Below, piece by piece: positions 58,129 to 64,000 of a stretch of 64,000 bases of DNA. Both the position numbers and the translations under genes were made by a program. Under the pieces are notes generated by a model, which worked only from the letters and a program-made list of their open reading frames with translations, did no database searches and was not told the DNA's origin. The stretch is taken from the NCBI RefSeq assembly GCF_020404845.1, contig NZ_JAIOJZ010000038.1, positions 1 to 64,000 of the forward strand, written 5' to 3'. This DNA is from Streptomyces hyderabadensis (lineage in GTDB: Bacteria; Actinomycetota; Actinomycetes; Streptomycetales; Streptomycetaceae). Every line of letters starts with the position of its first letter. Positions within the stretch are counted from its first letter, which is position 1.

Positions 58129-58605
58129 TTACGTGGCTTCGGAGTCGAAGTCGGGGTCTGGGTCTGGGTCTCGGTACGGGTCTGGGTCGAACGGATGATG
58201 CGCGGCCGGTTCGGCTAGCTCCCCCTTCGCCGGGTTCACCCCCACCGGCAGAACGGCCCCCTCCTCGACGCGCCCGGCCACGTCCGATACGGCACGCGCA
58301 ACTTGCCCGAACTCCGCCCTCGGGTCCAGGGCGTTGCGGACTTCGTCCAGGCCGAGTCCGTCGTCGGCGTCAAGGAGATGCTTGCGGACGAAGTTCTTGG
58401 GGTGCAGGTCCTCGAACTCGAAGTCCTGCAGCTCCGGGCCCAGTCCAGAGCGGATTTCCTGCCGGGCGTCCTCGGAGAACTCCCGCACCTTGCGCAGGAA
58501 CCCGGCCGCGTTCTGGATGATCTCCGACAGTCTGTCCGGATCGAAGAGAAGCACGGCGAGGATCACCAGAGTGGCCAGCTCCAGCAGGCCCACATCCGAA
58601 AGCAC
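58129..58605 (-). CDS. TatB-like translocase protein with altered hinge
   Basis: A 158-residue protein: the short membrane segment MLSDVGLLELATLVILAVLL, then FDPDRLSEIIQ in place of the canonical F-G-P-x-K-L-P, a long amphipathic helix FLRKVREFSEDARQEIRSGL, then FEFEDLHPKNFVRKHLLD, the strongly conserved Streptomyces TatB block. The hinge Gly is Asp. The C-terminus is a D-P repeat (DPDPYRDPDPDPDFD) encoded by imperfect direct repeats of GGGTCT. TatB normally receives Tat substrates with TatC. A second, diverged TatB under the same palindrome as tatA suggests a specialised accessory set. Confidence 0.85.
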   Translation of the reverse strand: MLSDVGLLELATLVILAVLLFDPDRLSEIIQNAAGFLRKVREFSEDARQEIRSGLGPELQDFEFEDLHPKNFVRKHLLDADDGLGLDEVRNALDPRAEFGQVARAVSDVAGRVEEGAVLPVGVNPAKGELAEPAAHHPFDPDPYRDPDPDPDFDSEAT

Positions 58606-58672
58606 CTGATCTCCTCACTCTCGCCGCCGCCGCCCCGGCGGCCCTGAAGCGGGCGGCGACAATGCTTTATAG

Positions 58673-58682
58673 ATTGCGCAAT
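58673..58682. promoter_or_regulatory. ATTGCGCAAT palindrome upstream of the TatB-like gene
   Basis: A 10-bp perfect palindrome (58673-58682) in an AT-rich pocket, 68 bp before the TatB-like ATG at 58605. It contains the same TTGCGCAA core as the sites at 57458 and 58075. The flanking TTTATAG may be a -10 element. The 58683-58978 stretch beyond it has no recognisable gene. Confidence 0.7.
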
Positions 58683-58978
58683 TAGTGAAACATTAGCCTG
58701 GATGTGCCCGCCGGCCGGGCCAACGGCTGGGGTCGGAAGTTCAGCGAGGCGCTGGGTGGGCAGTCTCCCGGCCGAGCGCCTCGCTCAGTTCGTCACCCTG
58801 TTGCCAGGCTTCAGCCCGGCGACGTTGTCGGTGCGGCTGCGGATGGTTGCGCCGTCCTTGGTCTCCCCGCCACTTGACATGTTTGCGGCGTTCTGGCGTC
58901 TGCCCAGCTCAGAGTTCGAACGGCGGGGTCTGGGTGGCGGGAGCGGCTGGTCGACTGCTGCTCGGCACCGGATGCTGC

Positions 58979-59542
58979 TCATGTTCGGTGCGGTGCGGCT
59001 CCGTCCTGCCAGCGGTAGAGGTCGCGCAGCAGGGAAATTTCGGCGCCGTGGTGGATCAGCTCCCTGTTGACGTGGAGGACCCTGTTCTCCATGGGAAACG
59101 GCTCGGGACCCCTTGCGGGCGGATTGTCCAGGACGGCGTCCGGGAGTTCGCGGACCCCCGCGTTCCATCTTCCGTACATCTCATCGAGCTGTTGCAGCGC
59201 CTCGTCAGCGGTCCCCGCGTAGGCGAACGCCTCGGCGTCGAAGTCCTGGCCGTCGAAATACCATTCGACCCGATAGGCCAGGCATGAGACGATGATGTGC
59301 GCCAGCCGCCAGGCAATCGTGGTCACCGGCGCAGGCTCCGGAGCAGGGGACGCGAAATCCATCGTCCACTCCCCTGGACCCGCCGACAGGGGTGCGGCCG
59401 ACGTGCCACGTGGGCGGATGCTCCAGCAGCCGCGCACCGGCTCCCAGAAGTACTCCTCGTCGGTAAGACCATCCAGTCGTGGCCGCAGGTTCTTGCGCCA
59501 GTACCAGTCCAACTGCTCCGCCAGCCGCTCGCCTCTTGTCAT
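58979..59542 (-). CDS. DinB-family protein
   Basis: A 187-residue protein of the DinB four-helix bundle. ERLAEQLDWYWRKNLRPRLD, LTDEEYFWEPVRGCWSIRP, TTIAWRLAHIIVSCLAYRVE and HVNRELIHHGAEISLLRDLY carry the three helices with metal His (H in LAHII and the pair HH in ELIHHGAEI). In actinobacteria such proteins are often mycothiol-dependent detoxification enzymes. It is complete and stands alone, 80 bp from IS debris. It is longer than the DinB protein at 23882 and not closely similar. Confidence 0.85.
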   Translation of the reverse strand: MTRGERLAEQLDWYWRKNLRPRLDGLTDEEYFWEPVRGCWSIRPRGTSAAPLSAGPGEWTMDFASPAPEPAPVTTIAWRLAHIIVSCLAYRVEWYFDGQDFDAEAFAYAGTADEALQQLDEMYGRWNAGVRELPDAVLDNPPARGPEPFPMENRVLHVNRELIHHGAEISLLRDLYRWQDGAAPHRT

Positions 59543-59619
59543 TTCCGCACACTACAGACCCGTCGAACAGAGCGTGTTGGCCTGGTGGACGAAGGAAGAC
59601 TCCGGCTATGCTGTCCGGC

Positions 59620-59862
59620 AGCGCGACCTGGGATTCTGAGCAGCAGAACATCGGTCTCGATGTTGCCCGAACATTCGACGACCCAGCTCCGGGGCAGGAC
59701 GACGAACCCGAGGACGTTCTTCGGCCGGCTGACGGTCTTGATCGTCAGGCCCAGGAAGGTCTTCGCCCAGTCGACGAGCTGTCCGGCATAGGCGGAGCCG
59801 GCCCGAACGATGGTGATCTCGGGGTGCATCAGCCGCAGCCGGAGCAGCACTTCCTTGGCCGC
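59620..59862 (-). mobile_element. IS5-family transposase C-terminal fragment
   Basis: The minus strand gives RLRLMHPEITIVRAGSAYAG, QLVDWAKTFLGLTIKTVSRP and VLGFVVLPRSWVVE, the second catalytic Asp region and the Y-x(2)-R-x(3)-E-like segment of IS5-type transposases (normally W-A-D-S-A-Y-A-G; here the Asp is Gly). Upstream and downstream parts are missing. It lies in the middle of a folD fragment, so the IS probably inserted into folD before most of it was lost. Confidence 0.72.
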
Positions 59863-60132
59863 CCTGTCGGCGATCGTCCGGGAAGCAGATGTCGTGGTAG
59901 CAGCCGTGGGGCGGCCTCGGCTGATCCGCGGTGAGGACATCAAGCCCGGTGCGGTCGTGATCGACGCCGGCTCAACCCGGGCAACGTCGGAGACGTGAAC
60001 TACGACACCGCCCGCACCCGAGCTCGTCTGATCACTCCGGTTCCCGGTGGCGTTGGGCCGATGACCCTTGCCGTCCTGCTCGCGCAGACCGTGGAAGCCG
60101 CCGCAAACCAGCTCGGTATGCAGCATCGCTGA
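59862..60132 (+). pseudogene. folD: FolD C-terminal fragment, frameshifted
   Basis: The plus strand reads IVREADVVVAAVGRPRLIRG and EDIKPGAVVIDAG, then in another frame NPGNVGDVNYDTARTRARLI and TPVPGGVGPMTLAVLLAQTV to the TGA at 60132. This is the C-terminal NADP-binding half of methylenetetrahydrofolate dehydrogenase/cyclohydrolase (P-V-P-G-G-V-G-P-M-T is diagnostic). A one-base slip near 59975 breaks it, and the N-terminal half with the catalytic Lys is replaced by the IS5 fragment. Since folD is usually essential, an intact copy should exist elsewhere. Confidence 0.8.
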
Positions 60133-60697
60133 CGCTTTGCCAGCCCGGGGATGCCGTGTCAGCACGGTTGTCGCTTAGAACTCCTAACAAAATGAGATGA
60201 AGGATGGCCTCAGGTCGGGCGAGGATCGCAGCCGACGAAGGGCCGGCTATGGGAGACAGTCCACCGAGGGAGCTCATTTCGCTCGCCGGCTCGCCACCAC
60301 CCGGGCCCAAGCGGAACGAGCAGCCGTCTCTGCGCAGTGAGCCTGCTCTATCGAACTGGCCCGCACTCATCGATGATCACGGTCGGCTCTGACAGGAAGA
60401 CATCCCGGTCGACGGGACCATAAGCGATGTTGAACGTGTCCAGCCATTACGACCACCACGGATCCCCAGGGCGCTGGTGAACCGGCAGTTCAACTGCCAG
60501 CGGACTCACTGACCGGGAAGCAGTCGAACTGCCGGCGGCCTGCGCGGCCGAGGAGGCAACCCGAAGAGCGGCTCCACACGAGCGAGCACTCGGAGCCGAT
60601 CACCTTCGTCCCGCAGGCTGGCACCGACCTCGCGGAAGTCCTTCTGGCTCGGACGTGGCTCGAAGCCGTCACGCTGTGGCTGACGGTGCACGCGCGT

Positions 60698-60737
60698 ACG
60701 GGGGTGCGGTGCGCGTCCTGACGCGCCGCACCCCCGT
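60698..60737. terminator. Hairpin terminator
   Basis: ACGGGGGTGCGG (60698-60709) pairs with CCGCACCCCCGT (60726-60737); an inner CGCGTCCTGACGCG extends the stem. It lies 26 bp after the stop of the DUF4432 gene (minus strand) and should end that operon. The rest of 60133-60697 holds no gene; TAGAACTCCTAACAAAATGA at 60176-60195 looks like the end of an insertion element. Confidence 0.7.
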
Positions 60738-60762
60738 GTCGCCCGAGCCGTGGGTCCCGTGG

Positions 60763-61830
60763 TCAGTCCAGGTGACCCACCCGGAACGTCGTCGTGTACT
60801 CCCGCTCCTCGCCGGGTTCCAGGAAGGTCATGGAGCCGTCTTCCCGGGCCGCGGCCTCGCCCTGCACATGGTGCGTGGACGGTTCGAAGCCGACCGCGTA
60901 GGCGCCCTCGCGCAGGTGCAGCCACTGGAAGAAGGACGGGAACTGGACCGTGTCGAACTCCAGCTCGAAGTAGACGCCGAGGCGTTCGTTGACCAGCCGG
61001 GGCCGGGCCAGACCCGCTGCGTCGGCCTCCAGTTCGTGCTCGTACACCTGCTCGACGAAGCCCGGCAGCGGGGCGGGCATCTCGGTGTGCGAGACGCCCT
61101 GTTCGGGGACGCTGTCGCTGCGCCACAGGGTGCGGTGCGGCGGCAGCTCGTAGCGTGCGCCCTCGTCGAGGAAGGGCCAGCCGACGTTGACGTGGTACAG
61201 GTACATGTGCGGCGTCGGGTCGAAGCCGGCGTTGCGCACCCGGTCGGTCAGGCGGATCTCGCTGCCGCCCAGGTCGGCCTCGATGCGACGGGTGAGCCGC
61301 AGGTGCTCCCCGAAGATCGCGGCCTGGCGCACCTCGCCCTCCGCCCAGAGCACGCAGCGGCCGTCGTCCTGCCACCGCTCGCCGTACCCGGTCAGCCGGG
61401 CCGGCAGGTTGGCGACCCGCCCGTGGAGGGCGTGCACGGCGGTGCGCCGTGGCGGGTAGCGGTACTGGGAGGCGTCCACCTCGGCGCCGAAGAGCGTGTG
61501 GTCAAGGCCCGCGGTGAGCAGCAGCCCCGAGAAGCTGCGCATCATGGACAGGCCGTCGTCGTCGCGGTACTCGTGCAGACCGGGGTGCCTGAAGCCCGTC
61601 GCCGAGCGCCAGCCGAAGCCCCGGCCCTCGAACTCGGCCCCGCCCAGGTCCATCGCCCGGTCCACCAGCACGTCGAACGACAGTCCGGCGCCGGTCCGGA
61701 ACTCCAGCGTGCGGATGCCGCGTTCGGAGCCGTCGTCCAGGACGACGGACCGCACCCCGCCCGCCGCGCTCAGGTCGCCCGCGTGCCGGGCGAGGGACCG
61801 CCGGTCGTGGGAACGTCCGTACAGCTTCAC
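60763..61830 (-). CDS. DUF4432 family, aldose-1-epimerase-like protein
   Basis: GTG 61830 overlaps the SDR stop (GTGA) and gives 355 residues. SFDVLVDRAMDLGGAEFEGR, GFGWRSATGFRHPGL, LHGRVANLPARLTGYGERWQ, MYLYHVNVGWPFLDEGARYE and YAVGFEPSTHHVQG are the blocks of the DUF4432/galactose-mutarotase-like family, with conserved His (H in LYHVNVG and LHGRV) and Glu (GFEPSTH). It probably interconverts anomers or opens a sugar-like ring. Last gene of the operon with SDR, enoyl-CoA hydratase and a solute-binding protein. Confidence 0.85.
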   Translation of the reverse strand: MKLYGRSHDRRSLARHAGDLSAAGGVRSVVLDDGSERGIRTLEFRTGAGLSFDVLVDRAMDLGGAEFEGRGFGWRSATGFRHPGLHEYRDDDGLSMMRSFSGLLLTAGLDHTLFGAEVDASQYRYPPRRTAVHALHGRVANLPARLTGYGERWQDDGRCVLWAEGEVRQAAIFGEHLRLTRRIEADLGGSEIRLTDRVRNAGFDPTPHMYLYHVNVGWPFLDEGARYELPPHRTLWRSDSVPEQGVSHTEMPAPLPGFVEQVYEHELEADAAGLARPRLVNERLGVYFELEFDTVQFPSFFQWLHLREGAYAVGFEPSTHHVQGEAAAREDGSMTFLEPGEEREYTTTFRVGHLD

Positions 61831-62573
61831 GCCATCACCCACCCTCCGTTGACCTCGAGGCACTGACCCGTGACGAACGACGCGTCCGGGCCGGTGAGGA
61901 AGGACACCACCGAGGCCAGTTCCTCGGGCCGTCCGCGCCGCTTGAGGGCCTGGTGGTCGAGTACGTGCCGCCGGTAGGCCGCGGGGTCCTCGTGGATGTC
62001 CTCGGCCGCGGTCGGAAAGGCGCCGGGGGAGACGCAGTTGACGCGGATTTCGGCAGGACCCAGCTCCCGGGCCAGCGCGCGGGTCAGGGCGACGGCGGCC
62101 CCCTTGGTGGAGACGTAGGCGGCCAGGGAGTCCCAGCCGCCGTGCATCGTGATCGAGGCGACGTTGACGATCGCCCCGCCGCCCGTCTCCGTCATGTGCC
62201 GGGCGGCGGCCTGCGCGGCGACCCAGTACGCACGCTGGTTGACCGCCACGACCTCCTCGTACTCGGCGAGCGGCACGTCGAGGAAGGCCCGGCTCGGGTA
62301 CACGGCCGCGTTGTTGACCAGTACGTGCAGCGGGCCCAGTTCGGACACGGTTCGCTCCACGGACGCCTCGACCGCCCGCGCGTCGCGCAGGTCGGTGGTG
62401 AGGGCGAGCACGCGTGCGCCCGCCTTCTCGACCAGCGCGGCCGTGTTCCCCAGGGACTCGGCGTCGCGGTCGAGTACGGCGACGTCGAGTCCGTCGGTCG
62501 CCAGCCGGACGGCGGTGGCCCGGCCGAGGGCGCCACCGGCACCCGTCACGAGTGCGGCTCGGGGTTGCTTCAT
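61827..62573 (-). CDS. SDR family oxidoreductase
   Basis: A 248-residue SDR: AALVTGAGGALGRATAVRLA, VLVNNAAVYPSRAFLDVPLA (N-N-A-A variant), VNVASITMHGGWDSLAAYVS with TKGAAVALT (S and Y-x-x-x-K) and VTGQCLEVNGGWVMA. The Asp at the end of the second strand (VAVLDRDAESL) favours NAD. It likely dehydrogenates a sugar or hydroxy acid. Its start is 10 bp after the enoyl-CoA hydratase stop, and its stop overlaps the epimerase-like gene, so all are one operon. Confidence 0.9.
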   Translation of the reverse strand: MKQPRAALVTGAGGALGRATAVRLATDGLDVAVLDRDAESLGNTAALVEKAGARVLALTTDLRDARAVEASVERTVSELGPLHVLVNNAAVYPSRAFLDVPLAEYEEVVAVNQRAYWVAAQAAARHMTETGGGAIVNVASITMHGGWDSLAAYVSTKGAAVALTRALARELGPAEIRVNCVSPGAFPTAAEDIHEDPAAYRRHVLDHQALKRRGRPEELASVVSFLTGPDASFVTGQCLEVNGGWVMA

Positions 62574-62583
62574 GACGTTCCTC

Positions 62584-63390
62584 TCAACGCTTGCGGAAGA
62601 CGGGAGTGCGCTTCTCGGCGAACGCGCGCCGGCCCTCGGCGGCGTCCTCGGTGGCGAAGCAGACGGTCTGCAGGTCGCGCTCGTAGGCGAGCGCCTGGTC
62701 CTCGGGCAGGTTGCCGGCGGCCCGCAAATTGATCTTCGCGGTCTCGGCGGCCACCGGAGCGCGGGAGGCGATCACGGCGGCCAGGGCACGGGCCCGGTCG
62801 AGCAGCCCGGCGCGGGGCACGACCTCACTCACCAGGTGCCAGTCCAACGCCCGTGCGGCGTCGATGCGTTCGCCGGTGAGCAGCATCAAGGCCGCGTTGC
62901 TCGGCCCTGCGGCGCGGCTCAGAAAGGCGGCCATGCCACCGCCCCCGATCCAGCCGAGCGTGATCTCCGGTGCCCCGAAGGACGCCGTGTCCGCGGCGAG
63001 GCGGATGTCGCAGGACAGGGCGGTCTCCAGTCCGCCGCCCAGGGCGTAGCCGCCGACCGCGGCGACGGTCGGCGTGCGGGCGGCGCGGATGGCGTCGCAG
63101 TAGTCGACGCGGTTGCGGAAGTCCCACGGGGTGACGTACCGGTCGAGGGTGCCGATGTCCGAGCCGACGCTGAAGGAGCGCTCGCCCGCCCCGGTGACGA
63201 CGACGGCCCGTACTTCGTCCGTGGTGTCGCACCACTCGATGGCCCTGACGAGGGCGCGGGACATTTCGGGGGTGACGGCGTTGAGTTTGGCGGGCCGGTT
63301 GAGGGTGAGGGTGGCGACGCGGTCCGTGACGTCCAGCAGGACGTGGTCGGTGCCGAGTTCGGGCGGCGGGAGGGTGCCGGTGTCGCTCAT
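62584..63390 (-). CDS. Enoyl-CoA hydratase/isomerase family protein
   Basis: A 268-residue crotonase-fold protein. VATLTLNRPAKLNAVTPEMS, RSFSVGSDIGTLDRY (in place of the usual A-G-x-D oxyanion loop), AAVGGYALGGGLETALSCDI with the first Glu position (G-G-G-L-E), and FGAPEITLGWIGGGGMAAFL with the second. Both catalytic Glu equivalents seem present. It hydrates or isomerises acyl-CoA substrates. ATG 63390 overlaps the stop of the upstream solute-binding gene (ATGA). A crotonase beside a transport protein and sugar-type enzymes is unusual. Confidence 0.88.
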   Translation of the reverse strand: MSDTGTLPPPELGTDHVLLDVTDRVATLTLNRPAKLNAVTPEMSRALVRAIEWCDTTDEVRAVVVTGAGERSFSVGSDIGTLDRYVTPWDFRNRVDYCDAIRAARTPTVAAVGGYALGGGLETALSCDIRLAADTASFGAPEITLGWIGGGGMAAFLSRAAGPSNAALMLLTGERIDAARALDWHLVSEVVPRAGLLDRARALAAVIASRAPVAAETAKINLRAAGNLPEDQALAYERDLQTVCFATEDAAEGRRAFAEKRTPVFRKR

Positions 63391-64000
63391 GTCCGGTGTT
63401 CCTTCGGTGTCCGGCTCGACCGGTACAGGGCGCGCATCCGGTCGAGTGCTTGGCGGTGGTCGGTCTCGCCGGCGAGCGCGGCGCGTACGGCGGCCGATGC
63501 GGCGGTCTGGAAGCCGATGTAGCCCGCGTGCCTGGGACGGACCCAGGCCCGCTCGCAGGTGGCGGCGGTGCCCCGGTAGAAGTCGGCGGCGACGGTTTCG
63601 GAGCTGGTCCAGGCTGCGCGGGCACTGGGCTGTCCGCTGTGCCGGGGCAGGAAGTCGCCCTGCGCCTCGGGGGACATCAGCCAGCGCACGTGGGCGAGGA
63701 GTTCGGGGGAGGGGACGCAGCGCGAGCTGAGTGCGATCCCGGTGCCGCCGAGCGTGGAGCCCGGACGGCCGCCCGCCGTCATGGCGGGGGCGTCGCTGAA
63801 CGTCACGCGGTCGGCGTAGGTGACGTACCCGTACACCAGCGGGCAGTGCGCCAGCCGGTCCGTGCCGGCCATCAGCTCCAGCAGTCCGATCGGGTTGAGC
63901 GCACGCGTCCCGGGCGGGGCAAGGGCGTCGAGGGCGGCCATCAGGTCGAGCACCGCGAGTCCCGTGGCGTCGCCGATCAGCTCGTCGGGATCGGCGGCCG
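63387..64000 (-). CDS. Extracellular solute-binding protein-like, 5' end beyond window
   Basis: The frame is open to the window edge (DPDELIGDATGLAVLDLMAA), so the start lies beyond 64000. The visible 204 residues read LNPIGLLELMAG, PLVYGYVTYADRVTFSDAP, STLGGTGIALSSRCVPSPEL and LAHVRWLMSPEAQGDFLPRH, with SGQPSARAAW. The S-P-E-A-Q-x-x-x-x-x-x-x-G-Q-P-x-x-R-x-A-W block is typical of the C-terminal half of ABC carbohydrate/iron-type binding proteins. If it has a signal peptide it lies outside the window. It overlaps the crotonase gene by 4 bp and is the upstream visible member of the operon. Confidence 0.72.
   Translation of the reverse strand, partial: AADPDELIGDATGLAVLDLMAALDALAPPGTRALNPIGLLELMAGTDRLAHCPLVYGYVTYADRVTFSDAPAMTAGGRPGSTLGGTGIALSSRCVPSPELLAHVRWLMSPEAQGDFLPRHSGQPSARAAWTSSETVAADFYRGTAATCERAWVRPRHAGYIGFQTAASAAVRAALAGETDHRQALDRMRALYRSSRTPKEHRT

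Overview
The window is very GC-rich, uses GTG starts freely, has many 4-bp GTGA/ATGA gene overlaps, and carries Streptomyces-type families: mycothiol-linked DinB/MDMPI proteins, an LCP cell-wall ligase, Tat components, an LAXTG sortase substrate, pSAM2-like integrative-element genes and many TetR/MarR regulators. It is best read as an accessory part of a Streptomyces chromosome, probably a chromosome arm. No rRNA, tRNA or core housekeeping operon was seen. The density of broken genes and transposase scraps fits an arm.

Layout. 0-5 kb: an amidohydrolase stub, small unknown genes, a patatin-like lipase, a chimeric dead IS5-type transposase, an LAATG cell-wall protein and more IS5 debris. 5-10.3 kb: MarR/tautomerase divergent pair, a small membrane protein, and a MarR - isochorismatase-like - MFS operon. 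10.3-12 kb: DUF6300-like gene coupled to a truncated DnaE OB-domain gene, beside a one-spacer CRISPR remnant of type I-E geometry without cas genes. 12-17.2 kb: methyltransferase, truncated barstar-like gene, then a decayed AICE (int, xis, repSA, two small conserved genes, XRE-DUF5919, NUDIX). 17.3-18.2 kb: wrecked LHH-nuclease toxin tail and SMI1/KNR4 immunity gene. 18.3-21.6 kb: HxlR/aldo-keto reductase pair and a MarR-MFS pair. 21.8-27.1 kb: an ECF42-type sigma factor with its DGPF partner and a DinB gene, lying among fragments of a Tn3-family transposon (tnpA in two pieces, tnpR); then a CoA-transferase.

27.7-40.7 kb is a block of small-molecule metabolism: two alpha/beta hydrolases, two Dabb proteins, quinone-oxidoreductase-like enzymes, SDRs, an HSL-type esterase, three TetR regulators and a LysR. 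40.6-42.1 kb is a gene graveyard (SDR, methyltransferase, MFS pieces). 42.2-46.8 kb: a DrrAB-like ABC exporter under a MarR with a 19-bp perfect inverted repeat, then VOC, SDR and TetR. 47-52.5 kb: unknown protein, MDMPI remnant, phosphotransferase, SDR/XRE, NmrA/TetR. 52.7-58.7 kb: ArsR plus MgtA-type ATPase, LCP protein, TatA and TatB-like genes; TTGCGCAA palindromes precede each of the last promoters. 59-60.1 kb: DinB, IS5 scrap and a broken folD. 60.7-64 kb: a minus-strand operon of a solute-binding protein (cut by the window end), enoyl-CoA hydratase, SDR and DUF4432 epimerase-like protein.

Functionally, most intact genes form regulator-plus-effector modules (enzyme or exporter beside its own TetR/MarR/HxlR repressor, with a visible palindromic operator), typical of xenobiotic response and secondary metabolism. 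Several frameshifts lie near G or C homopolymers, so some pseudogene calls could be assembly errors.
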